Part shown: piece by piece, positions 1 to 10,084 of the stretch | Position numbering within the stretch: position 1 is the stretch's first letter | Layout: each line of letters begins with the position of its first letter | Assembly (NCBI RefSeq): GCF_014839835.1 | Contig: NC_071644.1 | Span: 3,449,266-3,513,265 of the forward strand | Origin: Dryobates pubescens | Taxonomy: Eukaryota > Chordata > Aves > Piciformes > Picidae | Direction: 5' to 3' | Length of the DNA stretch: 64,000 nt | Notes under the pieces: model-generated | The model's input: the letters and a program-made list of their open reading frames with translations, nothing else | The model's database searches: none | What the model was told of the DNA's origin: nothing | Made by a program: the position numbers and the translations under genes

Positions 1-600
1 TGCCCAAACCCCTCCTCCTGGGGCTGAAGCTGCCCCAAATCCTTCTCCTGGGGCTAGAGTGGTGCTGAGGCTGCCCAAAGCTCACCTCCTGGGGCTAGGG
101 TGAAGCTGAGGCTGCCCAAAACCCTTCTCCTGGGGCTGGATGTGGTGCTGAGGCTGCCCAAAGCTCACCTCCTGGGGCTAGGGTGATGCTGAGGCTGCCC
201 AAAACCCTTCTCCTAGGGCTGGATGTGGTGCTGAGGCTGCCCAAAGCTCACCTCCTGGAGCTAGAGTGATGCTGAGGCTGCCCAAAACCCTTCTCCTGGG
301 GCTGGATGTGGTGCTGAGGCTGCCCAAAGCTCACCTCCTGGGGCTGAAGCTGCCCCAAATCGTTCTCCTGGGGCTGGATGTGGTGCTGAGGCTGCCCAAA
401 GCTCTGCTCTCTGGGCTGGAGGTAGGTGCTGGGGCTGTGCAAAGCTCTGCTCCTGGGGGCTGGATGTGGCCTTCTGGGGTGCTGAGCCTGCCCAAAGCTC
501 AGCTTTTGGGCCTGAGTGTGCTGCTGGAGCTGCCCAAACCCCTTCTTCTGGGGCTGGATGTGGTGCTGAGGCTGCCCAAAGCTCACCTCCTGGGGCTGAA
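1..600. repeat. 41-42 bp minisatellite, cut by left edge
   Basis: About 14 copies of a 41-42 bp unit built on 'gctgaggctgcccaaa'. Two unit types tend to alternate, one ending 'acccttctcctggggctgga' and one ending 'gctcacctcctggggctag'. The array runs off the left edge. Because 42 is a multiple of 3, leucine-rich frames stay open on both strands; they look like no known protein. Confidence 0.9.
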
Positions 601-905
601 GCCAGGTGGGGGTTGGTCTCTTCTCCCAGGCAGGCACCCAGCCCCAGAACAAGAGGACACAGTCTCAAGCTGTGCCAGGGGAGGTTTAGGCTGGAGGTGA
701 GGAGAAAGTTCTTCCCAGCAAGAGGAATTGGCCATGGGAATGTGCTGCCCAGGGAGGTGGTGGAGTCCCCATCCCTGGAGGTGTTCAAGAGGGGCTTGGA
801 TGTGGCCCTTGGAGCCATGGTTTAGCTGCCAGGAGGTGCTGGGTGCCAGCTTGGACTTGCTGAGCTCTGAGCTCTTTTCCAGCCTCACTGATCCTACTGT
901 ATGGA
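598..905 (+). mobile_element. CR1 LINE, 3'-end fragment
   Basis: Contains the CR1 3' landmark 'cccagggaggtggtggagtc', followed by 'ccctggaggtgttcaag' and a decayed 'attctatg' tail near 900. It abuts the minisatellite on the left, so the array may have grown at the truncated end. No reverse transcriptase region remains. Confidence 0.85.
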
Positions 906-1469
906 TTCTCCCAGCCTCCTGTGATTCCCATCCCTCAGGGCTTCATCCAACACAGACCCAACCCAACCACCTCTTTTTCAGCCTGCTTTTATTGCTTTCC
1001 AGCCTGTTTTCTACTCCAGCAGAACCAGCCACAGCCTTTCCCTCTCCTCCCCTCCATCCCTAACACCCTGGCACGATGACAAAGGGACTGTGTGGATGGC
1101 TCCCAAATCCCCTGTGCCCACACAACCCCCTCAAGAGCCCACCCTGCTCAAGTCAGTCCCCAGAGCCAGGTGACAGCAGCCCCCCTCCAAGTCCTGCAGC
1201 CTCTCAGAAGCCCAAACAGAGCTTTTTTTCCCCTTCCCCCCCACCCTCCCCCCTTATTTTTATCAGGTTTTGCAGTCAAAGTCCAACACTCCCCAGAGGA
1301 GCCTGAAGCTGCATCTCCCAGCTGGGCACTGTGCTATGTGCCAGGAATCCTCATTTCCCACCCCAAAACCCTCTGGAGCAAGCATGCTGGGAGTGCCCAA
1401 CAGCCAGACTCTCCCCTTTGAAGTCCCACTCCAAGCACTCCATGGACTCAAGCTCCATCCCCTTCCCCC
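906..1469. other. Low-copy DNA with possible MUL1 poly(A) sites
   Basis: Pyrimidine-rich, low-copy sequence with no coding signal I trust. On the minus strand it holds AATAAA at 988-993 and a weaker GATAAA at 1259-1264. Either could end the MUL1 transcript that arrives from the right. Confidence 0.4.
988..993 (-). terminator. Candidate MUL1 poly(A) signal
   Basis: Canonical AATAAA on the minus strand, 1.37 kb past the MUL1 stop codon. I saw no canonical signal nearer. If used, the 62-bp minisatellite would be transcribed within the MUL1 3' UTR. This rests on position only. Confidence 0.35.
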
Positions 1470-2340
1470 AGACCAAGCACTCAAGCTGCAGGGAGAGAAA
1501 ACCCCTTGGGGAGAGGCAGCTTTCTGCCCCCAAACCAAGCACTCAAGGAGGGAGGGGACAAAACCCCTTGGGGAGAGGCAGTTTGCTGCCCCCAAACCAG
1601 GCTCTCAAGCAGGGAGGGGACAAAACCCCTTGGGAAGAGGAAGTTTCCTCCCTCCAAACCAAGCACTCAAGCAGGGAGGGGACAAAACCCCTTGGGCAGA
1701 GGCAGTTTGCTGCCCCCAAACCAAGCACTCAAGCAGGGAGGTGACAAAACCCCTTGGGAAGAGGAAGTTTCCTCCCTCCAAACCAAGCACTCAAGCAGGG
1801 AGGTGACAAAACCCCTTGGGAAGAGGAAGTTTCCTCCCTCCAAACCAAGCACTCAAGCAGGGAGGTGACAAAACCCCTTGGGAAGAGGAAGTTTCCTCCC
1901 TCCAAACCAAGCACTCAAGCAGGGAGGTGACAAAACCCCTTGGGCAGAGGCAGCTTTCTCCCTCCAAACCAGGCTCTCAAGCAGTGAGGTGACAAAACCC
2001 CTTGGGCAGAGGCAGCTTTCTGCCCCCAAACCAAGCACTCAAGCAGGGAGGTGACAAAACCCCTTGGGTAGAGGCAGCTTTCTCCCTCCAATCCAGGCTC
2101 TCAAGCAGTGAGGTGACAAAACCCCTTGGGCAGAGGCAGCTTTCTGCCCCCAAACCAAGCACTCAAGCAGGGAGGGGACAAAACCCCTTGGGAAGAGGAA
2201 GTTGCCTCCCTCCAAACCAAGCTCTCAAGCAGGGAGGTGACAAAACCCCTTGGGGAGAGGAAGTTTGCTGTCCCCAAACCAAGCTCTCCAGCAGCAAGGT
2301 GTCAAACCCCCTCGTGGGGGGAGAAGCAGTTCCCCCCAGC
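1470..2340. repeat. 62-bp minisatellite downstream of MUL1
   Basis: About 13 copies of a 62-bp unit carrying 'gacaaaaccccttggg' and 'ccaaaccaagcactcaag'. Internal units are nearly identical, while the outer ones have drifted. It ends about 25 bp beyond the MUL1 stop codon. The period is not a multiple of 3, so the 61-residue frames recurring every 62 bp are artefacts. Confidence 0.92.
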
Positions 2341-2365
2341 TCCCCCTGGGCAGCCCAGGGCCGGT

Positions 2366-5300
2366 TTAGCTGTTGTACAAAGGCACCACCCTGGCGATGG
2401 GCTGGCGGCAGATGGGGCAGCTCCTGGGCTGGGGGAGGGCCTGGTAGCACTGGTGGCAGGAGCAAACGTGGCCGCACTCGAGGAAGACGCAGGCCTTGGG
2501 GCTGCTGAGGCAGACCACGCAGGCGTTCTTCAGCGTCTCTGCGCCCTCGGCGCCGAGCTCCCTGAGGAGGCGCTCCTGAGCCTGCCGGAACTCCTCCTGC
2601 ATCCGCCGGAGCTGCTTCCTCTCCAGGTGCTGCCGGTACTGCCGGCGGAGGAGGAAGAAGAGGACGGCGCAGGTGGCGAGGCCGAAGAGGAGGGTGAGGC
2701 TCTTCCAGAAGCGGGCGCTGGCCTCCTGCCGCCGCAGCAGGGTGTCGAAATCGCAGGTGCTCAGGTAGTAGGGCATGGCCTGCTTGGGGGGCTGCAGCTT
2801 GATGCTGGAGCCGTCCAGGACCAGCTCGCCCACCCCCGTCAGGGCCGTGCCCACCTTCAGCATCTGCTCGGTCTCCTGGACGCCCTTGGGGCGCTCGCCG
2901 CTGATGTAGTGGCCGATGGCGTCGGTGAAGGACTGCACGGAAGGGTGGAACTTCTCGTGCACCGTCTCCAGGCTCAGCTCGGCGGCCTCCAGGGGCTTCA
3001 GCACCCGCACGGCCACGCCGCCGGCCCCCTCCTCCTCCGGCGGCACCAGCTCGAAGGGGGCGGTGTTGGTTCGCTGGTGGATCAGCTTCTCGTAGTCGTT
3101 CCTGGGCAGGGAGATGTGGGGAGGGGAGAAAGGGCAAAAGGGAGGGTAGATGCATCAGGCTGAGCTGGGAAAGGACTCGAGGGGAGGAGAATGCTCTTCC
3201 CAGCAAGAGGAGTTGGCCAGGGGGAATGTGCTGCCCAGGGAGGTGGTGGAGTCCCCATCCCTGGAGGTGTTCAAGGTGGCACTTGGAGCCATGGTTTAGT
3301 TGTCAGGAGGTGCTGGGTGCCAGGTTGGACTTGCTGAGCTCTGAGGTCTTTTCCAACCTGGTTGAGTCTATGACTTTTGAGAAGGGGTTGTAGTTGACAG
3401 GATGTGGGGAATGGCTTTGAGCTAGGAGAGGGGAGATTGAGCCTGGAGATGAGGAAGAAATTCTTCAGAGTGAGGGTGGGGAGGCACTGGCACAGTCAGC
3501 CCAGGGAGGCTGTGGATGCTCCCTCCCTGCAGGTGTTCAAGGCCAGGCTGGATGAAGCCTTGAGCAGCCTGGGCTGGTGGGAGGTGACCCTGCCCATGGC
3601 AGGGGGTTGGAACTGGCTGATCTTGAAGGTCCCTCCCAGCCCAATGATTCTAGGATTGTGAGGACTGCCACACATCCCCTGCCCTGAGTGAAGCTCATGT
3701 GGATGAGACTCACTGCAGAGCAGCACCTTTCCCCTCATGGCACCACCTGGGTGTGTAGGAGGCCTCTACACTCTCACCTCATAGAATCCTACAGTGGTTT
3801 GAGTTGGAAAGGTCCTTAAAGGTCATCCAGTTCCAAGCCCCCTGCCATGGGCAGGGACACCTCCCACCAGCCCAGGCTGCTCAAGGCCTCATCCAACCTG
3901 GCCTTGAACACCTCCAGGCAGAGGCCATCCACAACCTCCCTGGACAACCTGTTCCAGTGTCTCCCCACCCTCACTGGAAAGAATTCCTTCTCATTCTCCA
4001 GCCTAATATCCACCTCAACACTTCCACAGTCCTGATGGAAGCAGCATGGGCTTCCCCTGGCACCAGGAGAGCACTTCAGCCCACCTAAATCCCCCTTATC
4101 TCCCTGTGGCTACCAGAACCAAGTGCTGCGTGTCCCACACACCAAGTTGATAAGCCAAGGCTGGAAGAGCATCACCTTGCTCTCCTCTCAGCAGCTCTCT
4201 GTGAGTGGGCATGACTCAAACCCAGCTGCATTTCTGCTCTGAAGGTGTTGGGTTTGCTCAGAAAAGCCCCATCCTGTGGCCACCTCCAACCTGGGGCTGC
4301 TGCTGCTGCTCTGCCCATGGTGGGTTGCTCCATGTGCTTGTCTCCTACAGCCCCTCCCTGAACTCTGAAGGCATTCTGGCAGCTACAACAAGGTCACTGG
4401 GACATCTTGAGCCACTCTGGCCATGCCTAAAGCAATGCCAGGGTTATCAGGCCCTGCAAAACCACTTCAGCTGGTCTGAAAAGTGGACATTTGTGGGCAG
4501 CAGGCACGTACCAGAGATGGGTTGTTCGGTTCCACACCATCTTGTGCTCCTGCAGGGTCAGCCTCTGGACAACACCCTTGCAGTTCTCCACAAACTGGCT
4601 GCTCAGGGTCTCCTTAACAGATCTCACCACACCTGGAAGACAAATCCAGAGCATGTGAAGAGCTCCTGAATCATCTGTTCTGCTTTTTCTTGCCTACAGT
4701 GAGCATAGGAAGTGTCTGAACAAGATGAGATAGGATGATACTAAGCTGGGTGGGAGTGCTGATCTGCTGGAGGGTGGTCAGGAGGCTCCACAGAGGAACC
4801 TGGACAGGCTGGAGCAATGGGCTGAGGCTCAGCAAGGCCAAGTGCTGGGTCCTGCACTTGGCTCACAATCTGTGGATGCTCCAGGCTTGGGAAAGAGTGT
4901 GGCTGGAGACTGCCCAGTGCAGGAAAATCTGGCTGGTGGTTGACAGCAGATGAAGATGAGCCAGTGTGTGGCCAGGTGGCCAAAAAGGATACCAGCGTCC
5001 TGGCTTGGATTAGCAAAGAGTGAGACCAGGAGGATCAGGACCGGGATCACCCCCCCCTCTACTGGGCACTGGGGAGGCCACACCTTGAATAAATGGTTCA
5101 GGTTTGGGCGTCTCATTCCGAGAAGGGCATTGAAGAGCTGGAGCGTGTCCAGAGAAGGGCAAGGAAGCTGGTGAAGGGGCTGGAGAACAGGGCTGGGGAG
5201 GAGCAGCTGGGGAAACCGGGGTTGTTCAGCCCGCAGATGAGCTGACGAGTGCAGCACCGTGGGGCCCGGGGCCGACAGGGCGAGAGGCGGGCGGGGGTGA

Positions 5301-5672
5301 GACCCTCCCCCTGCCACTTCTGTGTGCCCTGCCCCTACCTTCGATGACGGCGTAGGGCACGCATCGCCCCGGCGCCTCCAGCAGCACTGCCCGCAGATCC
5401 CCGTCCAGCCGAACCCTCCTGGCACCCTGCGGGGAGGAAACAAGAGGCCCCCGCTCAGCAGACGGGCCCGGGCCGCGATTCGGCAGCAGGCCCCTTGGCT
5501 GCATTTCCCCCCCCCCCCCCCCCCCGAAGCGTTCCCGGGCACCCACCTCCAGGCCGCGGGCGACGCGGGCCTTCTGCCGGTACACGGAGTAGAGCAGGGC
5601 AGTGACGGCGGTGCTGGCGGCCAGCAGCGCGGCCTGCACGGCCGAAAGCCGCCCGCCGCCGCCGCCCTCCAT
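2366..5672 (-). CDS. MUL1: MUL1, mitochondrial E3 ubiquitin/SUMO ligase
   Basis: Four coding exons on the minus strand: 5547-5672, 5339-5426, 4512-4632 and 2366-3101. All introns are GT-AG and the joined frame gives 356 aa (human 352). MUL1 (MAPL/MULAN) sits in the outer mitochondrial membrane, where it ubiquitinates or sumoylates mitofusin, DRP1 and other targets and works in parallel to PINK1-Parkin. Visible parts are a first membrane segment at about residues 12-29 followed by [10 protein letters not shown], the BAM/GIDE region with ISGERPKG, a second membrane segment at about 246-263, and a C-terminal RING at about 306-344 ([17 protein letters not shown]) ending VPLYNS. The start ATG lies in a CpG-rich promoter and matches the family's N-terminus in length. 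Intron 3 holds several CR1 pieces. The orthologue call is very secure. Confidence 0.97.
3190..3375 (+). mobile_element. CR1 3'-end fragment in MUL1 intron 3
   Basis: Runs from 'cttcccagcaagagg' through 'gggaggtggtggagtcccc' to 'tccaacctggttgagtctatg'. It is antisense to MUL1 and belongs to the same young-looking subfamily as the copy at 598. Confidence 0.85.
3395..3665 (+). mobile_element. CR1 3'-end fragment, second subfamily
   Basis: Marked by 'gaggaagaaattctt', 'gtggggaggcactggcacag' and 'ttggaactggctgatcttga'. This subfamily has a different 3' end from the one just to its left. Confidence 0.85.
3780..4020 (-). mobile_element. CR1 fragment in MUL1 intron 3
   Basis: Starts with 'atagaatcctacagtggttt', the reverse of a CR1 tail, then 'ccatgggcagggacacctcc'. 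It is the same subfamily as 3395-3665 in the opposite direction, so the pair could form a hairpin of about 200 bp in the MUL1 pre-mRNA. Confidence 0.85.
4735..5240 (+). mobile_element. CR1 internal fragment in MUL1 intron 2
   Basis: An older, more diverged copy covering upstream CR1 sequence ('actaagctgggtgggagt', 'ccaagtgctgggtcctgcac') through 'gaagctggtgaaggggctgg'. It lacks the 3' tail and stops about 100 bp from exon 2. Confidence 0.8.
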
Positions 5673-5673
5673 G

Positions 5674-5830
5674 GCCGCCGTTGCCGCGGCAACAACGCGG
5701 ACGCCGGCGCGCGGCGCGGCGCGATGACGTCACGGGGCGGGGCGCGATGCGATGGCGTCACCGCGGCGCTCCGGCCACGTGGCGCCGCTGCCATGGAGGC
5801 GCAGCCCTGCAGGGCTGCCGGTCCCGGCTG
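5674..5830 (-). promoter_or_regulatory. MUL1 CpG-rich promoter with X-box, CRE and E-box
   Basis: CpG-dense DNA directly upstream of the MUL1 start. Visible sites: a palindromic RFX-type X-box GTTGCCGCGGCAAC at 5680-5693, a full cAMP-response element TGACGTCA at 5725-5732, an Sp1-type box GGGGCGGGGC at 5734-5743, and an E-box palindrome GCCACGTGGC at 5774-5783. No TATA box is evident. Occupancy is inferred from motifs only. Confidence 0.65.
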
Positions 5831-5944
5831 CGGGGGCAGGAAAGGCCTTCGGCACACACCGCCCCCCCGAAGCCTTTGCGGGGACAGTAAACGCCAAATC
5901 CCAGCCCCGAAGGGCATGAGAAGGGGAGGGGGCCGGATGCCGAC

Positions 5945-6350
5945 CCCATAGGGCTTTGGGATGGGGTAAATCCTAGCTCTGGGGTCTTTAGGATGGGACG
6001 AACCCAGGCTTTTGAGTTCTTAAGAAAGGGTAAATCCCAGCTGTGAGTTCTTTAGGGTGGGCTAAATCCCAGCGCTCAGTTCTTTAGGGTGGGCTAAATC
6101 CCAGCGCTCAGTTCTTTAAGGTGGGGTAAATCCCAGCTCTGCTTTAGGGTGGGGTAGATCCCAGCTCTTAGTTCTTTAGGGTGGGGTAAATCCCAGCTCT
6201 CAGTTCTTCAGGGTGGGGTAAATCCCAGCTCTCAGTTCTTTAGGATGGGCTAAATCCCAGCTCTCAGTTCTTTAGGATGGGCTAAATCCCAGCTCTCAGT
6301 TCTTTAGGGTGGGGTAAATCCCAGCTCTGGGGTCTTGCAGGGGGTGGGAC
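5945..6350. repeat. 32-bp minisatellite upstream of MUL1
   Basis: About 12 units of 32 bp with core 'gggtaaatcccagctctcag' alternating with 'ttctttagggtgggg'. Looser relatives of the core ('aaatcctagctt', 'agatcctagctct') continue to about 6750, suggesting an old array with a younger homogenised part nearest the promoter. Confidence 0.9.
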
Positions 6351-6507
6351 AGATCCCAGCCCTCCATCTCTTCTTTTCTTGGGGAGGGAGGGGATATATA
6401 AACTCCAGACCCACAAGGCCTTGGGGGAGGGTTAGCCCAAATCCTAGCTTACCCCTCAGGGGCTTGGTAGTGGGCACCAAATCCTCCTATGCTGTGGCTG
6501 TGAGGGG

Positions 6508-6600
6508 AGTATCATAGCATCAATAAGGTTGGAAAAGACCTGAGAGATCATCAAGTCCAACCTGTCACCCAACACCTCCTGACTAACTAAACCCCAGCTC
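6508..6600 (-). mobile_element. Short CR1 3' tail fragment
   Basis: About 90 bp starting 'atcatagcatcaataaggtt' and continuing 'caagtccaacctgtcaccc'. Only the terminal CR1 segment is left, consistent with severe 5' truncation on insertion. Confidence 0.8.
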
Positions 6601-7536
6601 CCTTAGCCTCTACCCCCAGTTCATCCCCTCCACCAAGGGAGGGTAGCAAAACACAAATCCCAGCCCCTCCAAGCCTGAGGGTCTGAGACCAAAACCCTGG
6701 ACTTGGGGGGTATCACCCCAGATCCTAGCTCTGTGCCTTTCAGGGTGGGAAGGGGCTGCTTGCATCCCCTCATTTGGCTCTTGGGGTTAAATCTACACTT
6801 CCCACTTCAGGGCCTCGCAGGGAGGGCAGCCCAACTCCCATCCCCACTTAAACCTGATGAGTGTCAGGCCAAAGCTATGGCCTGGGGGGAATCTGCCCAA
6901 GCCCCATCCCTACAGCCCCTTGGGGGACAGAGGTTGGTTGTACCTCCTCACTGTGCTGTGGGGGAGCATCCCCAGTGACACCCCCAGGACTTTTTTGCAG
7001 GGGACAGCCCCGCTCCCAGCCCTTCCTGAGCTGTGGTGGTGTCAAACTCCCTCTGGCTGGGGTTTGGGGGGAATCCACTCAAACCCCAGCCCTGCAGCAC
7101 CTGGGGAGGGGGTGAATTGTTTACTTTCCCTCACTGGGCTGTGGGCCAGCAGCACCCTATGGCCCCAAAGGGCTCTCCGCTGCGAGGACACAGCGAGGCA
7201 GCCCCCAGCCCCATTTTGTAGGGTCCTCATGCAGAGCTGTGGCCAGGTTGGCAGGGACCTGTGCTTGGGGGGCACACACACACACACACAAGACCTTGTT
7301 CCTCCACCCCCATCCCCTTGCCACTGCTCATTCTGGAAAAGCAGTGAAAGAGGAGAGGAAAACCAGGGCGATTTTGAATCCATTGGTGGCTGATGATGGA
7401 TGCTGGTTTTGGGGGGCACAGGGCGGGGGCTGCGGACAAGCCCTGCTCTCTGCTGAGTGCCCAAACCCCCTCTTGCAGCCTCCTTGGCACGGGGGGGAGG
7501 GGGGGCCTTGCGCCACCACCCCTCCCTCCCCAGCTC

Positions 7537-7545
7537 TATATTTAA
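7537..7545 (+). promoter_or_regulatory. TATA-like element facing right
   Basis: TATATTTAA followed within 20 bp by 'gttgccatgac' (half an X-box) and then CpG-containing sequence. No protein-coding gene lies downstream on this strand before CDA, so it could mark a non-coding transcript or mean nothing. Confidence 0.2.
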
Positions 7546-7808
7546 GACACCAGTTGCCATGACTACGCCGCTCGGCTCTCGCCAGCCCTCGGTGCCGCAA
7601 GGGAGGGCGCAGGAAAGATGTGGGGACCCCACAATATCCACACACACACCCCCCCCCTAGCCCTCCGAGGTCAGCTCGGTGTAACACCCCCTCCTCCCTC
7701 CGAGAAAACCAGCTGCCTGGATGGTTAACTCTTCCCCTCCCGTTTGCCGGGGCCGGGGGCAGGAGGGACACGGGCGCCGGTAACACCACCGAAAACCACA
7801 CGTTTCAC

Positions 7809-7814
7809 TTTATT
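7809..7814 (-). terminator. Candidate FAM43B poly(A) signal
   Basis: AATAAA on the minus strand, 459 bp past the FAM43B stop. A run of CTG triplets (CAG in the transcript) at 7818-7841 lies immediately before it in the direction of transcription. It would place the 23-bp minisatellite inside the 3' UTR. Confidence 0.55.
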
Positions 7815-7894
7815 ATGGCTGCTGCTGCTGCTGCTGCTGCGGAGGCACAGAGAAAGGGGTTCATGTGCGGGAGGGGGGCGAGGCAGGGAGGGCC

Positions 7895-8165
7895 CTGGGG
7901 GTGCAAACATCCCCGTCCAAGGGGTGCAAACATCCCTTTCCTAGGGGTGCAAACATCCTCGTCCTGGAGGTGCAAACATTGCCATCCTGGGGGTGCAAAC
8001 GTCCCCTTCCTGGGGGTGCAAACATCGTCATTCTGGGGGTGCAAACATCCTCGTCCTGGGGGTGCAAACATCCCCTTCCTGGGGGTGCAAACATTGTCAT
8101 TCTGGGGGTGCAAACATCCCCTTCCTGGGGGTGCAAACATCCTTGTCCTGGGGGTGCAATGTCCT
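7895..8165. repeat. 23-bp minisatellite in FAM43B 3' UTR region
   Basis: About 11 copies of a 23-bp unit, 'ggtgcaaacatccccttcct' plus GGG, with variants at the 'cccctt' position (tcgtc, gtcat). It lies between the FAM43B stop and the AATAAA at 7809-7814. Confidence 0.9.
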
Positions 8166-8272
8166 CCTCCCAAGGGTCTTCTCTGTCAACGAAGCCATCA
8201 CGTCCAGTTTCGACCCCCAAGGTGAGGAGGGTCCCACTTCAGCCCGCGGAGGACGCCTCACCCCCAGACCCC

Positions 8273-9178
8273 TCAGCACAGGGCGGGCCGGGGGCCGCGC
8301 AGGCTGCACCCCCTCATCTCCCTGGCCAGCCGCAGCACCGCCGCTCGCTCCCCGGGGCCGCCGTCCCCCAGGGGTGCCCCGGCCCCCAAGGCAGCCTCTT
8401 CCTCCTCCTCCTCCAGGATGGAGCTGAGGCGCGGGGCGCAGCGAGCCCTCTCGGCGGGCGGGCGGTAGGGGCACTTGGCGTTGAGCAGCTTGCGGAGGGG
8501 CACCAAGGGGACGATGGCGTCGCCCAGGAGCTGCTGCTGGACGTGGCGAAAGTCGTTCTGCCTCTTGAGCCGCTTGAACTCGTCGAAGGCGGAGGCCGAG
8601 GTCTGGTAGAGCAGCAGGGCCATGGCCCTCGCCTTGTCGGCTTTGGAGACCATGACGGCGTGGCAGCGCAGCACCACCGCCTTGTTCTTCACCTGGTGCC
8701 GGTACACCCAGGCGAAGACCTTGGGGTGGCGGCGGTCGGCGGCGCAGTAGGTGATGCGGTGCAGCAGGTACGCGTGGCCCAGCCGCCGGGCTCCCTTCTC
8801 GCAGGGGGTCATGCGGATGCCTTGAGGCCCCAGCGTCAGCTTCATCTTGGCCCCCCCGCCGGAGCCGGCCTCGCTTTTAGCCCAGATCTTGCCCACCGCC
8901 TCCTCGGTGCAGCCTTCGCCTTTGGCGTGCAGGGTGACGGCGTTGCCCAGGTACCGCACGGTGTAGGTTGGGTCCTCTTTATTCAGCTCCACTTTCTGGC
9001 GTCTGCCGCGGAAAACGCTGCCCAAGCGCTCCAGCGGGCAGTCGGGCAGGAGGTCCGGGCAGGAGCGCAGGAACCCGGCCAGCAGCGCCGCGTAGCTCAG
9101 CCCTGGCCCCAGGCTCTTCCCTTTGCACTTGCGTTCATTCTCCACCAGCACAAACTTGCTCCGGCGCCAGGGCAGCAT
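8273..9178 (-). CDS. FAM43B: FAM43B, PID/PTB-domain family protein
   Basis: A single uninterrupted exon of 301 aa starting [13 protein letters not shown], the conserved N-terminus of the FAM43 family. The open frame continues upstream to 9400, but the residues there are not family-like, so I chose the ATG at 9176-9178. A phosphotyrosine-interaction-like domain (about residues 60-220) is recognisable from [32 protein letters not shown] and the [17 protein letters not shown] strand. The tail carries KCPYRPP, a run of glutamates and CSLRG near the C-terminus. I call FAM43B rather than FAM43A because of the length (human FAM43B 329 aa, FAM43A 423 aa) and the MUL1-CDA neighbourhood. Function is poorly known; a scaffold role is inferred from the domain alone. 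The lack of introns is normal for the family. Confidence 0.95.
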   Translation of the reverse strand: MLPWRRSKFVLVENERKCKGKSLGPGLSYAALLAGFLRSCPDLLPDCPLERLGSVFRGRRQKVELNKEDPTYTVRYLGNAVTLHAKGEGCTEEAVGKIWAKSEAGSGGGAKMKLTLGPQGIRMTPCEKGARRLGHAYLLHRITYCAADRRHPKVFAWVYRHQVKNKAVVLRCHAVMVSKADKARAMALLLYQTSASAFDEFKRLKRQNDFRHVQQQLLGDAIVPLVPLRKLLNAKCPYRPPAERARCAPRLSSILEEEEEEAALGAGAPLGDGGPGERAAVLRLAREMRGCSLRGPRPALC

Positions 9179-9424
9179 CTCCGCTCCGTTTCCCACCCCC
9201 TCCCAGCCCCCCACCCCACCCCCCGCCTTCCACCACCCCCAGCAAGCCTCCCCGCACGCCTCCGCTAATCCCACTCGCACCCAAACCGCTTGCAAGGGAA
9301 GCAAAAATAATCCTCTCCCTGACTCTAAACACCCAAACCCACTTTGGGGGCTGGAGGTTGTGTTATTTCCATATACACCCACCCCCACCCACCCCCCCAC
9401 TCTGGGGGGGTGGCGTAGCCCCTA

Positions 9425-9689
9425 CCCCAAATGCAGCAGCGGTTAGCGATGCTGTCAGCCCCCGGGGAGGATGCGGAGATGCTTGGCCGAGGAACGGCGG
9501 CGGCGCTCCGGCTTCTGCTGCTGCCGCTGCCGCTGCTGCTGCTGCTGCTTGCGGGGAGCGATGGCGAGGATGCAGCTCTCGTTCTCCCCGTGGGCTGCTC
9601 CACCTCCCCGCGCCGTCGCCGCTGCCACCGCGTCGCCCCGGCCCCTCGAGCACGCGGGGAGCTGCCGGTGGACTCCCAGCCCCCGCCCC

Positions 9690-9728
<39 letters not shown>

Positions 9729-9760
9729 ACGCCGACGGATGCGCGCTTGGCTCCGTGCTC
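9425..9760 (-). promoter_or_regulatory. FAM43B CpG island, 5' UTR and promoter
   Basis: CpG-dense DNA 250-580 bp upstream of the FAM43B ATG. It contains an imperfect CTG/CCG run at about 9520-9550 and a GCC/CCG run at about 9688-9725. The triplet runs fit a GC-rich 5' UTR or proximal promoter. I cannot place the transcription start. Confidence 0.5.
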
Positions 9761-10084
9761 GGGGAGGGAAGGAAGGGGAGATGCTGGGGAGAGAAAGATT
9801 CGCTCAGCATCCATGCAGCTGCCAGACCTCCTGCCCCCAAAGCGTGGGGCGAGTTCGGGCAGGAGCTGGGCTGGGTGGATTTTGGAGAGGGGCAGACGTC
9901 GGCTCCTGACCCTGCCATGAGAATCGAAAAGAGCTTTCTTTTCCCCCCCAGATCTGAGTGTTGCATGACAAGAAGCACCGGGGTTGAGTGATCCTGCAGG
10001 TTTGCTGGCATTTTTCTTGGTTTGCTCCAGAAATCCCATTTCCCCCCGTTATTTCTCAGCCAGCCTGACCTCGCTGCACTTCTT
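9761..10084. other. Low-copy DNA 5' of FAM43B
   Basis: GC-rich to mixed, non-repetitive sequence with no supported gene. Probably distal FAM43B promoter. Confidence 0.35.

Larger units (their letters stand above)
6601..7894. other. Low-copy intergenic DNA between MUL1 and FAM43B
   Basis: No convincing coding sequence. It includes a short (CA)n at 7271-7290, a TATA-like string at 7537-7545 facing right, and FAM43B 3' flank from about 7800. Weak echoes of the 32-bp repeat fade out by about 7100. Confidence 0.4.

Noticed and set aside
7265-7295. (CA)n as Z-DNA regulatory element
   Set aside because: Too short and too common to claim more than a microsatellite.
9179-9400. Longer FAM43B with 74 extra N-terminal residues
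   Set aside because: Composition is unlike the family; MLPWRR is the conserved start.
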